From assembly GCA_041521345.1 (NCBI GenBank), contig JBGOHB010000003.1: 64,000 nt of DNA; one strand, written 5' to 3'. The DNA is from Virgibacillus_N oceani_A. Its GTDB lineage: Bacteria > Bacillota > Bacilli > Bacillales > Amphibacillaceae. The notes under the pieces were generated by a model. It searched no databases, was not told the DNA's origin, and was given only the letters and a program-made list of their open reading frames with translations. A program made the position numbers and the translations under genes. Below, piece after piece: positions 27,649 to 36,503 of this stretch. Within the stretch, counting starts at the first letter, position 1, and each line of letters starts with the position of its first letter.

Positions 27649-27954
27649 ATGGAGTTAGTCATGGCAATGATACCTGTCGTAATAGTGGGCGGGATTGTAG
27701 TATATGTAGTTGGAAGACTTAAACATAAATATGATCAGGGTAACCTGGGTAAGAAAAAATCAAAGGGAGCTCAAGATTTATTAGATAGTCTAATCCCACT
27801 GGGAATGATTTTTGGTTGTGCTATCGGTGTTATTTTTGGCATATATTCTCCATTCTCTTTACTCTATACAGTAAGTTTAGGGGCTGGGATAGGTTATTTA
27901 TTTGGATATTTTGTATATGAAATTTATAGCAAAAAAGACTCTAAGTATTCATAA
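27649..27954 (+). CDS. Small membrane protein of unknown function
   Basis: 101 residues. Hydrophobic segment 3-20, a lysine-rich cytoplasmic loop (24-45), then two glycine-rich segments (about 48-66 and 70-90). No recognised family. GGGGGAT precedes the ATG. Confidence 0.6.
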   Translation: MELVMAMIPVVIVGGIVVYVVGRLKHKYDQGNLGKKKSKGAQDLLDSLIPLGMIFGCAIGVIFGIYSPFSLLYTVSLGAGIGYLFGYFVYEIYSKKDSKYS

Positions 27955-27992
27955 ATAGCTATCTCTCTGAAATAGCTATCTCTCTGAAATAG
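27953..27992 (+). repeat. Short tandem repeat of 17 bp
   Basis: AAATAGCTATCTCTCTG occurs twice in a row, followed by AAATAG. It begins at the stop codon of the small membrane protein gene. Probably replication slippage. Confidence 0.85.
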
Positions 27993-28048
27993 TTTGGTGA
28001 AAAGAATATGTACGCTGTATTTTAACTTGTTAAAGCTGACTAATAGGA

Positions 28049-28080
28049 AAAGATATGGACCATAGGATCCATATCTTTTT
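28049..28080. terminator. Bidirectional terminator
   Basis: AAAAGATATGGA and TCCATATCTTTT pair across an eight-base loop between two convergent genes. The A-run and T-run allow function on both strands. Confidence 0.85.
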
Positions 28081-28138
28081 AAATGATAGGCGGGTAATAA
28101 ACGATTGCTCTATAACCACCGGAAAAGAGGTCACGTAA

Positions 28139-28765
28139 CTAGCTTGGTTCCCGCCTGATTAAATCCACAAAATGCGTTAAAATTTTCGCCGTTAATCCCC
28201 ATATAACTTTCCCATCATACTTATAAAAAAGCTCGTCTATTTGCCTGACATGCCAGTCGTAGTCTTTACCGCCAACGATTAATTCAAATGGAAATGATTC
28301 ATCCGGCTGTACATGCACGTTCACTGTATGTCTTTCCGGTTTTGTTTCCAACAAAAATGACAATGGCACGGTGAAAACTTCTTCCACTTCAGCTTTATGG
28401 GGGGTAATCTGTTCAGGATTAGTAAGTGTGCCGATGAATGGATAAATGATTCTTCCCATATCGGAAACCAGGTAGTCGAGCGGAATTACTTCTTTAATGC
28501 CTTTTTCATCAATTCCTAATTCTTCTGTAGTTTCCCGAATTGCTGTATGAAGCGGGTTTTTGTCTTGTTGTTCGATTCTTCCACCCGGAAAACAAATATC
28601 CCCCGGCTGTGTACGCATTTGAAAGGATCTCACTTCGAATAAAAGATGGAGTTCATTATCTTTTTCAAGAAGGGGAATGAGAATAGCGGATTTCTTAAAT
28701 TTTTCATAGTCTAATATAGTAGGTTCCCGCTTTTGCAGTTTTGCCATAATATCTTCCAGTTCCAA
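28139..28765 (-). CDS. NUDIX hydrolase, CoA pyrophosphatase type
   Basis: 208 residues. The Nudix box starts GGRIEQQDKN and ends AIRETTEELGI, with all glutamates present. The preceding LLFEVRSFQMRTQPGDICFP matches the NuCoA motif of CoA diphosphatases (NUDT7/YeaB type). TTG 28765 is chosen because GGAGGTG lies five or six bases upstream. Confidence 0.88.
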   Translation of the reverse strand: MELEDIMAKLQKREPTILDYEKFKKSAILIPLLEKDNELHLLFEVRSFQMRTQPGDICFPGGRIEQQDKNPLHTAIRETTEELGIDEKGIKEVIPLDYLVSDMGRIIYPFIGTLTNPEQITPHKAEVEEVFTVPLSFLLETKPERHTVNVHVQPDESFPFELIVGGKDYDWHVRQIDELFYKYDGKVIWGLTAKILTHFVDLIRREPS

Positions 28766-28873
28766 TCTTACACCTCCATATCACAATATATGCAGCATGC
28801 TTACATTCTATTATACAGGCTTTTCTGCTTGGAAAGCCAATGAAGGGATTGCGCCAGGCAGTCAGCAAGTAAA

Positions 28874-29236
28874 TCAATAGGTTGCTTGATATTTATTCTG
28901 GAGCATCCCTTTAAGTTTAGGAAATTTAAATAGGCCAGTAAGTGCTAATAAGCTAATGATAAATATGGAGCCGGATATCCGATATTCAAAGTGAATCAAG
29001 TCGAACCAGAATACACTTAAGGGAAACATTATAATTAGTGTCACTAAATAAGGAAAAACCATAGCAAAGTACAATCCGCTTCCTTTTTTATATTTGAAAA
29101 AGGAATTCCATTTGGATTCATCCATGTTAAAAATTCTTTTGACCACCATAAAAAAGGATAATAATATCCCAACATAGGCTACCGATCCTGCGGTACTTAA
29201 TAAAATATAAGAAATGATAATGATAATGATATTCAA
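28874..29236 (-). CDS. Hypothetical polytopic membrane protein
   Basis: 120 residues with four hydrophobic segments (isoleucine-rich at the N-terminus) and a lysine-rich C-terminus. I start at TTG 29236 because AAAGAGGG sits six bases ahead; an open frame to 29305 exists. No family recognised. Confidence 0.55.
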   Translation of the reverse strand: MNIIIIIISYILLSTAGSVAYVGILLSFFMVVKRIFNMDESKWNSFFKYKKGSGLYFAMVFPYLVTLIIMFPLSVFWFDLIHFEYRISGSIFIISLLALTGLFKFPKLKGMLQNKYQATY

Positions 29237-29372
29237 GTTAATCCCTCTTTTGTACGCTTTGTTACTTATATACATTTTATCATGCAGCATAATAAAATAC
29301 AGCACATTTCAAAATCCCCTTTGGATGAAGCATCCAAAGGGGATTAAATATTGCAAGTAAATCATAAGAAGT

Positions 29373-31316
29373 CTACAAAGCACCTCGAATCACTTCTTTA
29401 TAATAAAGAACCGAAAGCAATCCAAAAATGGAATACAGTGCTGTGTAAACCAGCATTACAATAATCATCGGTGTCCAAAGTTCTGTCCCGAAGAAAAACC
29501 ATCCGGATTGAACGGCAAAATAGCTGTGACTTAAACCGACAATTAAAGGAATTCCAAAATTAAAGAGCTGTTTCACCCGTATCCCTTTTGCCATATCTGC
29601 CTGCGTGAAGCCGAGTTTGCGCAAAATGTTATAGCTTCCTTTTTCTTCTTCACTTTCATCCATCTGCTTAAAATATAAAATACAGCCGGATGTGATCAAG
29701 AAGCTTAAACCTAAAAATCCTACAATAAACATGGTTAACCCCATCGATTGCTTTTGGGATTGACTCATTACCAGTTGTGATGCATAGCCTGCGTTTTCAA
29801 TGAAATGTTCCATGAATAACTTATTTGCCAGCTCAAGATCCCCTGAATGATCAATATCAATTCCAACATAAACAGAGAATTCATTATTAAATTCATCAGG
29901 ATTTCTGTCTGCTTCCAATTGCTCATACACATTCTGATCAACAACAGCAACTGGAAAACCGCCACCTGTAAGGAGAGAAGGCAAAAGATTTATATCTTCT
30001 TTGGCGAGGTATTCCATTTCTAATGAGCTGTTTCCGCCAGTTAGGATGATCTCTCCGGAGTCCGCCAACTGCATAAATTCTTCTAGTGCACCAAGCGAAT
30101 TAATAAATACTGTTTCTTCAGCATCAACGTTCACTTGATCAACACTTTCATCACTGACAATGGTCATGCTCGTATCCTCAGGCTCAAAAAACTGATCATC
30201 ATAAACTTCGATCACCTCTGAGAGATCAGCATGCACCTCGATAAATTCAATTTCCGTCTCCGTATAAGGAATGCTTGCAACTTGTAAAAGTTCACCAAAT
30301 TCCTCAGCATCCGCTGTATCCGGAATCGAAAAATGATTTGGCACCGCTGCTTCAGCACTTTTTTCCGCAGAATAATAGGTGATATATGTTAAAGACAATA
30401 ACCCGATCGCCAATGCGGAGACGGTCGTAATGACTGTCAAGAGCACTGCATTCGATTTCATCCGGAACATGATCGAAGAAAGAGACAACACATCGTTCAA
30501 ATTCAGATACCCTGACTTTTTCTTACGGATCAGATGAAAAATAAAGCTAACTGATCCTTTATAAAACAGATAGGTTCCGAGAATGACTGAGGCTAAAATA
30601 GTCACCATTGCCGCGAATAATTCGGGCATCGTTGTAAAGTTCCCGCCAAAAAGCTCTGTTGACAAATAATAACCAAAAACAATTAGGGCAATCCCGAGAA
30701 TGCCAATAATAACCTGAAAAAAAGACATCCTTTGTACCTTGGCTTCCGTTGTGGAAACAACCTGGAACAAGGACAAAATACTTTGTCTTTTAATGAATAC
30801 ATAATTCAATATCATAATTAAGCCATAAATGCCTGCAAATACAATCACCGTCTGAATCAAAGCATTCATGGAAAACTGCAATGCCGCAACTTCTTCAATT
30901 CCAGTGATTTTCAATAAAATCATCATAATGAACCGTGACATGGCAAACCCGAACAACACACCGACAATGACCGAACCAAAATAAAGAATCATGTTTTCAA
31001 GACTAAGAATCTGAAATATTTTTCCTTTGGTCATCCCGATTAATTGAAAAAGTCCAATTTCCTTACTGCGCCGTTTAATAAAAATGTTATTTGCATAAAC
31101 TAAAAAGGTAGCAACAATAATAACAAGGAAAATGGAAGCGGCTCTGAGTGCAGCAGCTCCTCGTACGGAACCTGTGGTCTCATCCATCGCCGGATCATAC
31201 TGCAATGTGACAAAAGAAAAGTACAGGGCAGAAATGAACACTAAGGCAAATACATATAAATAGTAGTGCTTCATATTCTTCTTCAAATTGCGGTATATGA
31301 GCTGATTAATATTCAC
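29373..31316 (-). CDS. bceB: BceB-type ABC permease (FtsX-like), bacitracin/lantibiotic detoxification
   Basis: 647 residues. Ten predicted membrane helices are arranged 1+3, then 3+3, with a large extracellular domain (about 300-500), the pattern of BceAB permeases, which sense and free targets from peptide antibiotics. The FtsX-type segments KRRSKEIGLFQLIGM and SYNILRKLGF are present. The start is GTG 31316 behind GGAGGGG, overlapping the end of bceA by 11 bases. Confidence 0.9.
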   Translation of the reverse strand: MNINQLIYRNLKKNMKHYYLYVFALVFISALYFSFVTLQYDPAMDETTGSVRGAAALRAASIFLVIIVATFLVYANNIFIKRRSKEIGLFQLIGMTKGKIFQILSLENMILYFGSVIVGVLFGFAMSRFIMMILLKITGIEEVAALQFSMNALIQTVIVFAGIYGLIMILNYVFIKRQSILSLFQVVSTTEAKVQRMSFFQVIIGILGIALIVFGYYLSTELFGGNFTTMPELFAAMVTILASVILGTYLFYKGSVSFIFHLIRKKKSGYLNLNDVLSLSSIMFRMKSNAVLLTVITTVSALAIGLLSLTYITYYSAEKSAEAAVPNHFSIPDTADAEEFGELLQVASIPYTETEIEFIEVHADLSEVIEVYDDQFFEPEDTSMTIVSDESVDQVNVDAEETVFINSLGALEEFMQLADSGEIILTGGNSSLEMEYLAKEDINLLPSLLTGGGFPVAVVDQNVYEQLEADRNPDEFNNEFSVYVGIDIDHSGDLELANKLFMEHFIENAGYASQLVMSQSQKQSMGLTMFIVGFLGLSFLITSGCILYFKQMDESEEEKGSYNILRKLGFTQADMAKGIRVKQLFNFGIPLIVGLSHSYFAVQSGWFFFGTELWTPMIIVMLVYTALYSIFGLLSVLYYKEVIRGAL

Positions 31317-32067
31317 GCTGCACCCCTCCAAGCACAGCCTGCGTTTTAATAACATCCTGGAAAAATCCCTGCCTTGATTCATCCCCTTTATTTAACTGGG
31401 TATAAATCTGCCCGTCTTTAATAAATACGACCCGGCTGCTGTAGCTGGCGGCAAGTGGATCGTGTGTCACCATTACAATCGATGCTCCGCTTTTTTCATT
31501 CAGATCACTCAATTTATTTAATAAATCCGACGCAGACTTGGAATCGAGTGCCCCGGTTGGCTCATCAGCAAAAATAATGCTTGGATCATGAATGAAAGCC
31601 CTGGCTGCAGATGTACGCTGCTTTTGTCCGCCAGAAATTTCATTCGGATATTTATCCTTGATGTCCCAAATGCCTAGATCTGTTGTAACTTGCTGGAACT
31701 TTTGATTAGCTTCTTTTTTTGAAACCTTTTTCACCGATAAAGGAAGCAAGATATTTTCCTTCACGGTTAGTGTATCTAACAGATTATACTCCTGAAAAAT
31801 AAACCCTAGGTAATTTTTTCTGAAAGCAGCAAGCTGTTTTTCCTTCATGTCTGAGAGTTCCTTACCATCTATTAAAATGGATCCCTTCGTCATATGATCG
31901 ATGGAAGAGAGCACATTCAAGAGTGTCGTTTTCCCTGAACCGGATGCTCCCATAATGCTTAGGAATTCTCCTCTTTCCACATGGAGGTCTATTCCCTTTA
32001 AAACGTCCTGCCTGTTAAATTTATTTCCAAAGCTTTTATGAATTTTTGATGACTTTAAAATAGTCAC
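31306..32067 (-). CDS. bceA: BceA-type ABC transporter ATP-binding protein
   Basis: 253 residues (from GTG 32067; TTG 32073 also possible behind GAGGGAG). Walker A is GASGSGKTT, the signature is ISGGQKQRTSAARA and Walker B is IIFADEPTGALD. Sequence flow around NVLSSIDHMTKGSI is that of BceA. It sits between bceS and bceB with a candidate operator upstream. Confidence 0.92.
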   Translation of the reverse strand: MTILKSSKIHKSFGNKFNRQDVLKGIDLHVERGEFLSIMGASGSGKTTLLNVLSSIDHMTKGSILIDGKELSDMKEKQLAAFRKNYLGFIFQEYNLLDTLTVKENILLPLSVKKVSKKEANQKFQQVTTDLGIWDIKDKYPNEISGGQKQRTSAARAFIHDPSIIFADEPTGALDSKSASDLLNKLSDLNEKSGASIVMVTHDPLAASYSSRVVFIKDGQIYTQLNKGDESRQGFFQDVIKTQAVLGGVQREY

Positions 32068-32145
32068 TATCAATCACTCCCTCTATTAACAGGATAGCCA
32101 ATTCACGGAAAAAACTCCTTTCATTTTCCGAACAAAACAGGAGAA

Positions 32146-32169
32146 GCATGTGACGATGTTGTCACATGC
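32146..32169 (-). promoter_or_regulatory. Candidate BceR operator upstream of bceA
   Basis: GCATGTGAC and GTCACATGC, perfect 9-bp arms around a six-base gap, overlap the bceS stop codon and lie about 80 bases before bceA. Bce-type transporter genes are known to have their own promoter driven by the phosphorylated regulator from an inverted repeat; this is the obvious candidate. Confidence 0.72.
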
Positions 32170-33166
32170 CTGTAAGTTCCACAAATTCGTTTTTCTTTGG
32201 AAAGGTTAGCGTAAACGTGGTACCTTCACCCAACCTGGAAGTAACTTGCATACGTATATTCAATGAATCAGTGACTTTTTTAGCCAAGTATAGACCCATT
32301 CCGGTGGAAGCACTGTTGGCGTGATCCGTAGTTGATGTAAAACCTTTATCAAAAATACGCGGGAGGTCACGCTGATTCATGCCCCGGCCAAAATCCTGTA
32401 TAGTCAATGTGACCTGCGCTTGTTGTATCTCGCTGGTCATTACTATATCAGAGGATTCACTGTACTTCACCGCATTGGTTAACAGCTGTCTTAAGACAAA
32501 TCCGACCCATTTTTCATCCGTGTAAACATCTGTCACAGGAAAGTTCACATCAAAACCAATTCCTTTTTGCATGCACCATGATTGTAATGCTTTGATTTCC
32601 TGGTGGATGATTGGTTTTAAGGATGTTTTTTCAATATATAAGTCATTTTCAATCGAAGGAATGCGCCGCTGATGCAGCTGCTGATCAATGAGTAAGTGAA
32701 TCCGCAGCCATTCATAGCGTAATTGGGAAGAGAGCTGCTTATCTTCGACCCGGTCAATCATTAACTGCATTGCTGTCAGCGGCGTTTTTATTTCGTGCAT
32801 CCAGGATAAAATCTCGTCTTTTTCAGATTCCAGCTGGTTTAGCTGGTCATCAAGTATCTTTCGGTAATGATCGATTTGTGTCTGTGCATGCGCTCTGGTT
32901 ATTCGTTCAAAAGGGGTTCTCGCTTCAGGGGCAGCAAATATTTCATGCTTGCGATCCCATCCCTCGAGTTCCTTGTAAAATTTTGATTCTCTAAAGTAAC
33001 GGATAACGAGAAACAGGAGAAAGAAAATAATGGACAATAATAAAATATACATGATAGATAAGGTAGGTATGGACGCATCTAAATATCCGACAATAAGAAT
33101 CAACAGATGCAGTACGACAAAAAACAAAATCCAGCTGCGTCTTTCTTTTAAAAATTTCATCATCAT
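32162..33166 (-). CDS. bceS: BceS-type intramembrane-sensing histidine kinase
   Basis: 334 residues. Two membrane helices (13-29 and 37-57) have almost no extracellular loop, so the kinase cannot bind ligand itself and relies on BceAB. The phosphoacceptor is His124 (SWMHEIKTPL). ATPase boxes are LLTNAVKYSE, IQDFGRGM and TGMGLYLAK. It overlaps the bceR stop by four bases. Confidence 0.92.
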   Translation of the reverse strand: MMMKFLKERRSWILFFVVLHLLILIVGYLDASIPTLSIMYILLLSIIFFLLFLVIRYFRESKFYKELEGWDRKHEIFAAPEARTPFERITRAHAQTQIDHYRKILDDQLNQLESEKDEILSWMHEIKTPLTAMQLMIDRVEDKQLSSQLRYEWLRIHLLIDQQLHQRRIPSIENDLYIEKTSLKPIIHQEIKALQSWCMQKGIGFDVNFPVTDVYTDEKWVGFVLRQLLTNAVKYSESSDIVMTSEIQQAQVTLTIQDFGRGMNQRDLPRIFDKGFTSTTDHANSASTGMGLYLAKKVTDSLNIRMQVTSRLGEGTTFTLTFPKKNEFVELTGM

Positions 33167-33855
33167 AAAGCTGTTTCTTCCATCGCGACATACCCTTGTC
33201 CAATTTTCGTTTCTATATATTTTCCAAGTTCAAACGTGTCCATTTTCTTACGGAGTCGGTTCACATTTACCGTCAGTGTATTGTCACTGACAAAACGTTC
33301 ATCTTCCCATAAGCTTTCAATCAGTTCCTCGCGTGTGACAATGGTATTTTTCTTTTCCACGAGGATCTTTAAAATATACATTTCGTTTTTCGTCAGTTCA
33401 ATGGTTTCTTCGTTGTTTGTTACTGTCCCTTTGATAAAGTCTATCGTCGCATCATGCCATGTCTTTATTTCCAATGGCTGCTCCGTATTATAGTTATACA
33501 CTCTTCTCAATGTCGCTTGAATTTTGGCAATCAGCACATCAAAATGGAATGGCTTCTGAATGAAGTCATCCGCACCAAGCTGCATGGACATGACCATATC
33601 TGTCGGATGGTCTCGTGATGACAGAAAAATAATCGGCACATTCGAGTGGGCGCGGATCATTCTGCACCAATGAAAACCGTCAAACTTCGGCAACTGTATA
33701 TCAATAATGACTAAATCCGGTTTGCTTTCCGTGAATTCCTGCAGTACATTGGAAAAGTCAGTTATCCCAAAAACGTCGTAGGACCACTGGGACAGGCGTT
33801 CTTTTATTTCTTCAAATAAGGTTGTGTCGTCTTCTATAACCATGATTTTGAACAT
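33163..33855 (-). CDS. bceR: BceR-type response regulator
   Basis: 230 residues, OmpR family. The phosphoacceptor is Asp52 in IIDIQLPKFDG. The segment DMVMSMQLGADDFIQKPFHF and the DNA-binding part with SDNTLTVNVNRLRKKM closely follow B. subtilis BceR. I start at ATG 33855; an upstream frame to 33882 has a weaker site. The order bceR-bceS-bceA-bceB is the classical one. Confidence 0.92.
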   Translation of the reverse strand: MFKIMVIEDDTTLFEEIKERLSQWSYDVFGITDFSNVLQEFTESKPDLVIIDIQLPKFDGFHWCRMIRAHSNVPIIFLSSRDHPTDMVMSMQLGADDFIQKPFHFDVLIAKIQATLRRVYNYNTEQPLEIKTWHDATIDFIKGTVTNNEETIELTKNEMYILKILVEKKNTIVTREELIESLWEDERFVSDNTLTVNVNRLRKKMDTFELGKYIETKIGQGYVAMEETAL

Positions 33856-34026
33856 TCCATTCACCACGCTGTATCTAGTCAAAAAATATCTTATATTTAT
33901 TTTTAGTATAGTCTAATTCAAGCCAAAAGAAAATGGAGTCAGGAGAAAAACACCCTGAAATAAAGGAAAATCACCCGTCTTTCGGGAATATTTATATATA
34001 GATATTATAAATTAGGGAGATCTCGT

Positions 34027-34854
34027 GTGAAATATGACGTGATCGTAGTAGGATCCGGTCACGCCGGGCTTATAGCAACAGCAAAAATTGCAGACCAGGA
34101 GAAGAAAGTACTGCTTTTGGATCAGGAGCCTGAAAGCTCATTTGGTGGTCAGGCCTGGTGTTCGTTTGGCGGTTTATTTTTGGTGGATTCACCGGAACAG
34201 CGGATGATAGGAGTAAAAAAATCCAAAGAATTGGCCTGGCAGGACTGGATGGGTACAGGGAAGCGATTCCCTGCACTGGATTTCCCGGGCTTTGATACAT
34301 TGGGGACATTGAAGGCAATTCAAGAAACTGGATATGATTATTCCTAGTTCATTTTGACGCAAAAATTTATTGAACGGGAATTTGCTTTAACAGGCTCGGA
34401 ACAAAATCCGGATTTGACGGGGAGAAGTATTAAGAAGCTGCTTAACCGGGAGAAAGTGGAAAGGCAGATTCAAGCGAGGGATCGTGAAATAGATAACGTA
34501 TTTACGAAGGGTTTGCAGGTAACCGCTATGCGAGGCGTGAGGAAGTATTTGGGTGATAAATTGATCCGAGTAACTTCCCCGCATAAGCTGCTGGACCGTA
34601 AAAATGGACCGCTGATTGCTGTTCGATTAAATATACTCAGCAGGAAAACACTGGGCGGCCTGCAGACAGATCTGTCCGGACGTGTGATAAATGATTCCGG
34701 TAGTACCATTCTTGGACTATATGCAGCAGAAGAAATCGCCGGCTTTGGCGGTGGCGGCATGCATGGCTATCGTTCACTGGAAGGGACGTTTGTGGGTGGA
34801 TGTCTTTTTACTGGAAGGGAGACAGACAGGGTGATTGCTGAAGAATTGAAGTAG
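34027..34854 (+). pseudogene. FAD-binding dehydrogenase with its middle deleted
   Basis: The N-terminal 106 residues hold the FAD motif VVGSGHAGLIA and the SSFGGQAWCSFGGLF segment, and stop at TAG 34345. The following frame from about 34354 holds the C-terminal half, including SGRVINDSG, GLYAAEEIAGFGGGGMHGYRS and GGCLFTGRE, the second FAD contact of fumarate reductase/ketosteroid-dehydrogenase-like proteins. Together they make about 270 of the normal 550 residues, so roughly half the gene was lost at a junction near 34320-34360. Non-functional. Confidence 0.85.
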
Positions 34855-34982
34855 GTAATCAATCGGCAAAAAGGTTGCAAATTTGTTATTGGAAAGAAAA
34901 TTTGTGGATGAAAACATATAAACTATTTGGTTCGTTAATGAAAAAGTCTTAAACCTTATTGAGTGGTAGTAGTATGGGTTTC

Positions 34983-35069
34983 TTATTTGTTTATTTTTAT
35001 CACTAAATTAAGCGTGTACAACGAAATTCCCAATGTAATAAGTGAAATTACTAAAGCAGTCCATGCCAT
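34983..35069 (-). CDS. 28-residue hydrophobic peptide
   Basis: ATG 35069 is preceded by AAGAGGT at good distance. The peptide begins MAWTALVISLITLG, has one membrane-spanning segment and ends in a basic KINK tail. This looks like a small membrane peptide or type I toxin. No homologue is recognised from memory. Confidence 0.45.
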   Translation of the reverse strand: MAWTALVISLITLGISLYTLNLVIKINK

Positions 35070-35157
35070 AACAATACCTCTTCTCTTGTTTATTTTGCAT
35101 ATTCATTATATAATAAGAGTAGAATGTAGTAGGGAGGAAATTAATCCTCTCCGGGGT

Positions 35158-35298
35158 TTAGTTTTTGGACTTTCTTCTGTCGTTACCAGAATGAAAGTCT
35201 TTTTCCTGTTTACGCTTTGATAAAATGACAACCGTTATGTTAATAACAGCTATAGCCAAGTTTATCGTTGTCGTAATCAGGGCTAAAACCTCTACCAC
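35158..35298 (-). CDS. 46-residue hydrophobic peptide with basic tail, type I toxin-like
   Basis: GTG 35298 follows the very strong ribosome site AAAGGGGGTGAT by five bases. Residues 1-27 form one transmembrane helix (ALITTTINLAIAVINITVVI), followed by a charged tail (SKRKQEKDF, then RRKSK). The ribosome site lies in a hairpin (see 35303-35330), a feature of type I toxins. An ATG in another frame reads only two codons. Confidence 0.5.
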   Translation of the reverse strand: MVEVLALITTTINLAIAVINITVVILSKRKQEKDFHSGNDRRKSKN

Positions 35299-35302
35299 AT
35301 CT

Positions 35303-35330
35303 AATCACCCCCTTTCTTTTGGGGATGATT
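35303..35330 (-). promoter_or_regulatory. Hairpin sequestering the ribosome site of the 46-residue peptide
   Basis: In the minus-strand transcript AATCATCCCC pairs with GGGGGTGATT (one mismatch) across an A-rich loop. This buries the Shine-Dalgarno sequence of the gene at 35158-35298. Confidence 0.6.
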
Positions 35331-35457
35331 ATTTTTCTGAAAAGTATAAATCTAGATTGGAATGAAAATATTTTGCATCGATAAAGTGTGGAGGAAGCAG
35401 GAAACTTACATGTTAAAATACTAATATCATTTTTATGCAGAAAGCTGGTAGATATAT

Positions 35458-35919
35458 ATGGAAGATAAAACAGTTATTCAAATATGGAAGAATTATAGAA
35501 AAATAAACCCAAACGCACCGAAAGATTATGAAGCATGGGCATTTGGCGATTCAAAAGAAATGGCGGATGAACTTGCAAAACTGGTGCTGGACGGGAAGAA
35601 GACCGCCACAGCTTCCAACTATATATTATACGAATTGGAAAATGAGTCACTGCCGTATGTCGGTCTCCATAATATTATTCTCGACGGAGAAGGTAAAGCT
35701 ATTGCCATCGCGGAAACGACATCTGTGGAAGTAGTTCCTTTCGATGAAGTCACGGAAGAGCATGCCTACTTGGAAGGAGAGGGAGACCGTTCGTTAACGT
35801 ATTGGCGTAACGTGCATGAAACTTTTTTTAAGAAAGAATTGGATGCTATTAATAGGGAATTTCATGATAAAATACCAGTGGTATGTGAGAAATTTAAAGT
35901 AGTTTATAAAATGAAATAA
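35458..35919 (+). CDS. ASCH-domain protein
   Basis: 153 residues. The ASCH fold (possible RNA- or nucleoside-binding) shows GKKTATASNYILYE, VGLHNIILDGEGKAIAIAETT and DRSLTYWRNVHETFF, matching the YqfB/ASCH family. The start codon is ATG 35458 at the end of a weak ribosome site. The GNAT gene follows 17 bases later, so they are probably one operon. Confidence 0.82.
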   Translation: MEDKTVIQIWKNYRKINPNAPKDYEAWAFGDSKEMADELAKLVLDGKKTATASNYILYELENESLPYVGLHNIILDGEGKAIAIAETTSVEVVPFDEVTEEHAYLEGEGDRSLTYWRNVHETFFKKELDAINREFHDKIPVVCEKFKVVYKMK

Positions 35920-35936
35920 TTGCGGAGGAAAAGAAA

Positions 35937-36449
35937 ATGTCTGATGAATTGGTATTAAAAGCAATGGAAAAAGAAGACCTGGACTTTGTTCACGGTTTAA
36001 TGAATGATCCGAATATCATGTCTTTTTGGTTTGATGAACCATATCAAACAAAAGCAGACCTGGAAGAAAAATATATGAAGAATAAAGACAATGAGCATAT
36101 ACGGTTCTTTATTTTAAAAAAGAAGGAGGAACAGCTGGGTTTTGTTGCACTTTATTCCATTGATGCTATTCATCGTAAAGCAGAATTTGCGATCATGATT
36201 GACCCTGCTCATCAAGGTTTTGGTTACTCAGGCAAGGCAACGAGGCTTGCAATGGATTATGCATTTAATATATTAAATCTACATAAATTATACTTGATTG
36301 TCGATAAAACAAATGAAAAAGCCATTCATGTATATAAACGAGCAGGATTTACGAAAGAAGCTGTATTAAAAGATGAATATTTTATTAATGGGAGTTACCA
36401 TGATGTAGTTTATATGAGTATTTTCCAAAAGGATTATTTGCAAGGCTAG
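35937..36449 (+). CDS. GNAT acetyltransferase, SpeG-like
   Basis: 170 residues. The acetyl-CoA loop is HQGFGYSGKATRLA, beta 6-7 is VDKTNEKAIHVYKRAGF, and the whole resembles spermidine N1-acetyltransferase. Polyamine as substrate is an inference. GCGGAGGAAAAG precedes the ATG. Confidence 0.8.
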   Translation: MSDELVLKAMEKEDLDFVHGLMNDPNIMSFWFDEPYQTKADLEEKYMKNKDNEHIRFFILKKKEEQLGFVALYSIDAIHRKAEFAIMIDPAHQGFGYSGKATRLAMDYAFNILNLHKLYLIVDKTNEKAIHVYKRAGFTKEAVLKDEYFINGSYHDVVYMSIFQKDYLQG

Positions 36450-36470
36450 TTTAAATTTAGTTAAGCAGAA

Positions 36471-36503
36471 AAAAGCATGGGTTCGAGTCCCCCATGCTTT
36501 TTA
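36471..36503. terminator. Bidirectional terminator
   Basis: AAAAAGCATGGG and CCCATGCTTTTT pair around TTCGAGTCC between convergent genes. The plus-strand T-run is immediate and the minus strand also ends in T residues. Confidence 0.9.

Noticed and set aside
34963..35220. 85-codon plus-strand frame
   Set aside because: It is the mirror of the two small minus-strand peptide genes, has no ribosome site, and its sequence is not protein-like.
36478..36500. GGGTTCGAGTCCC resembles the T-arm of a tRNA
   Set aside because: No acceptor, D or anticodon arm lies upstream; the sequence is fully explained as the loop and stem of a bidirectional terminator.
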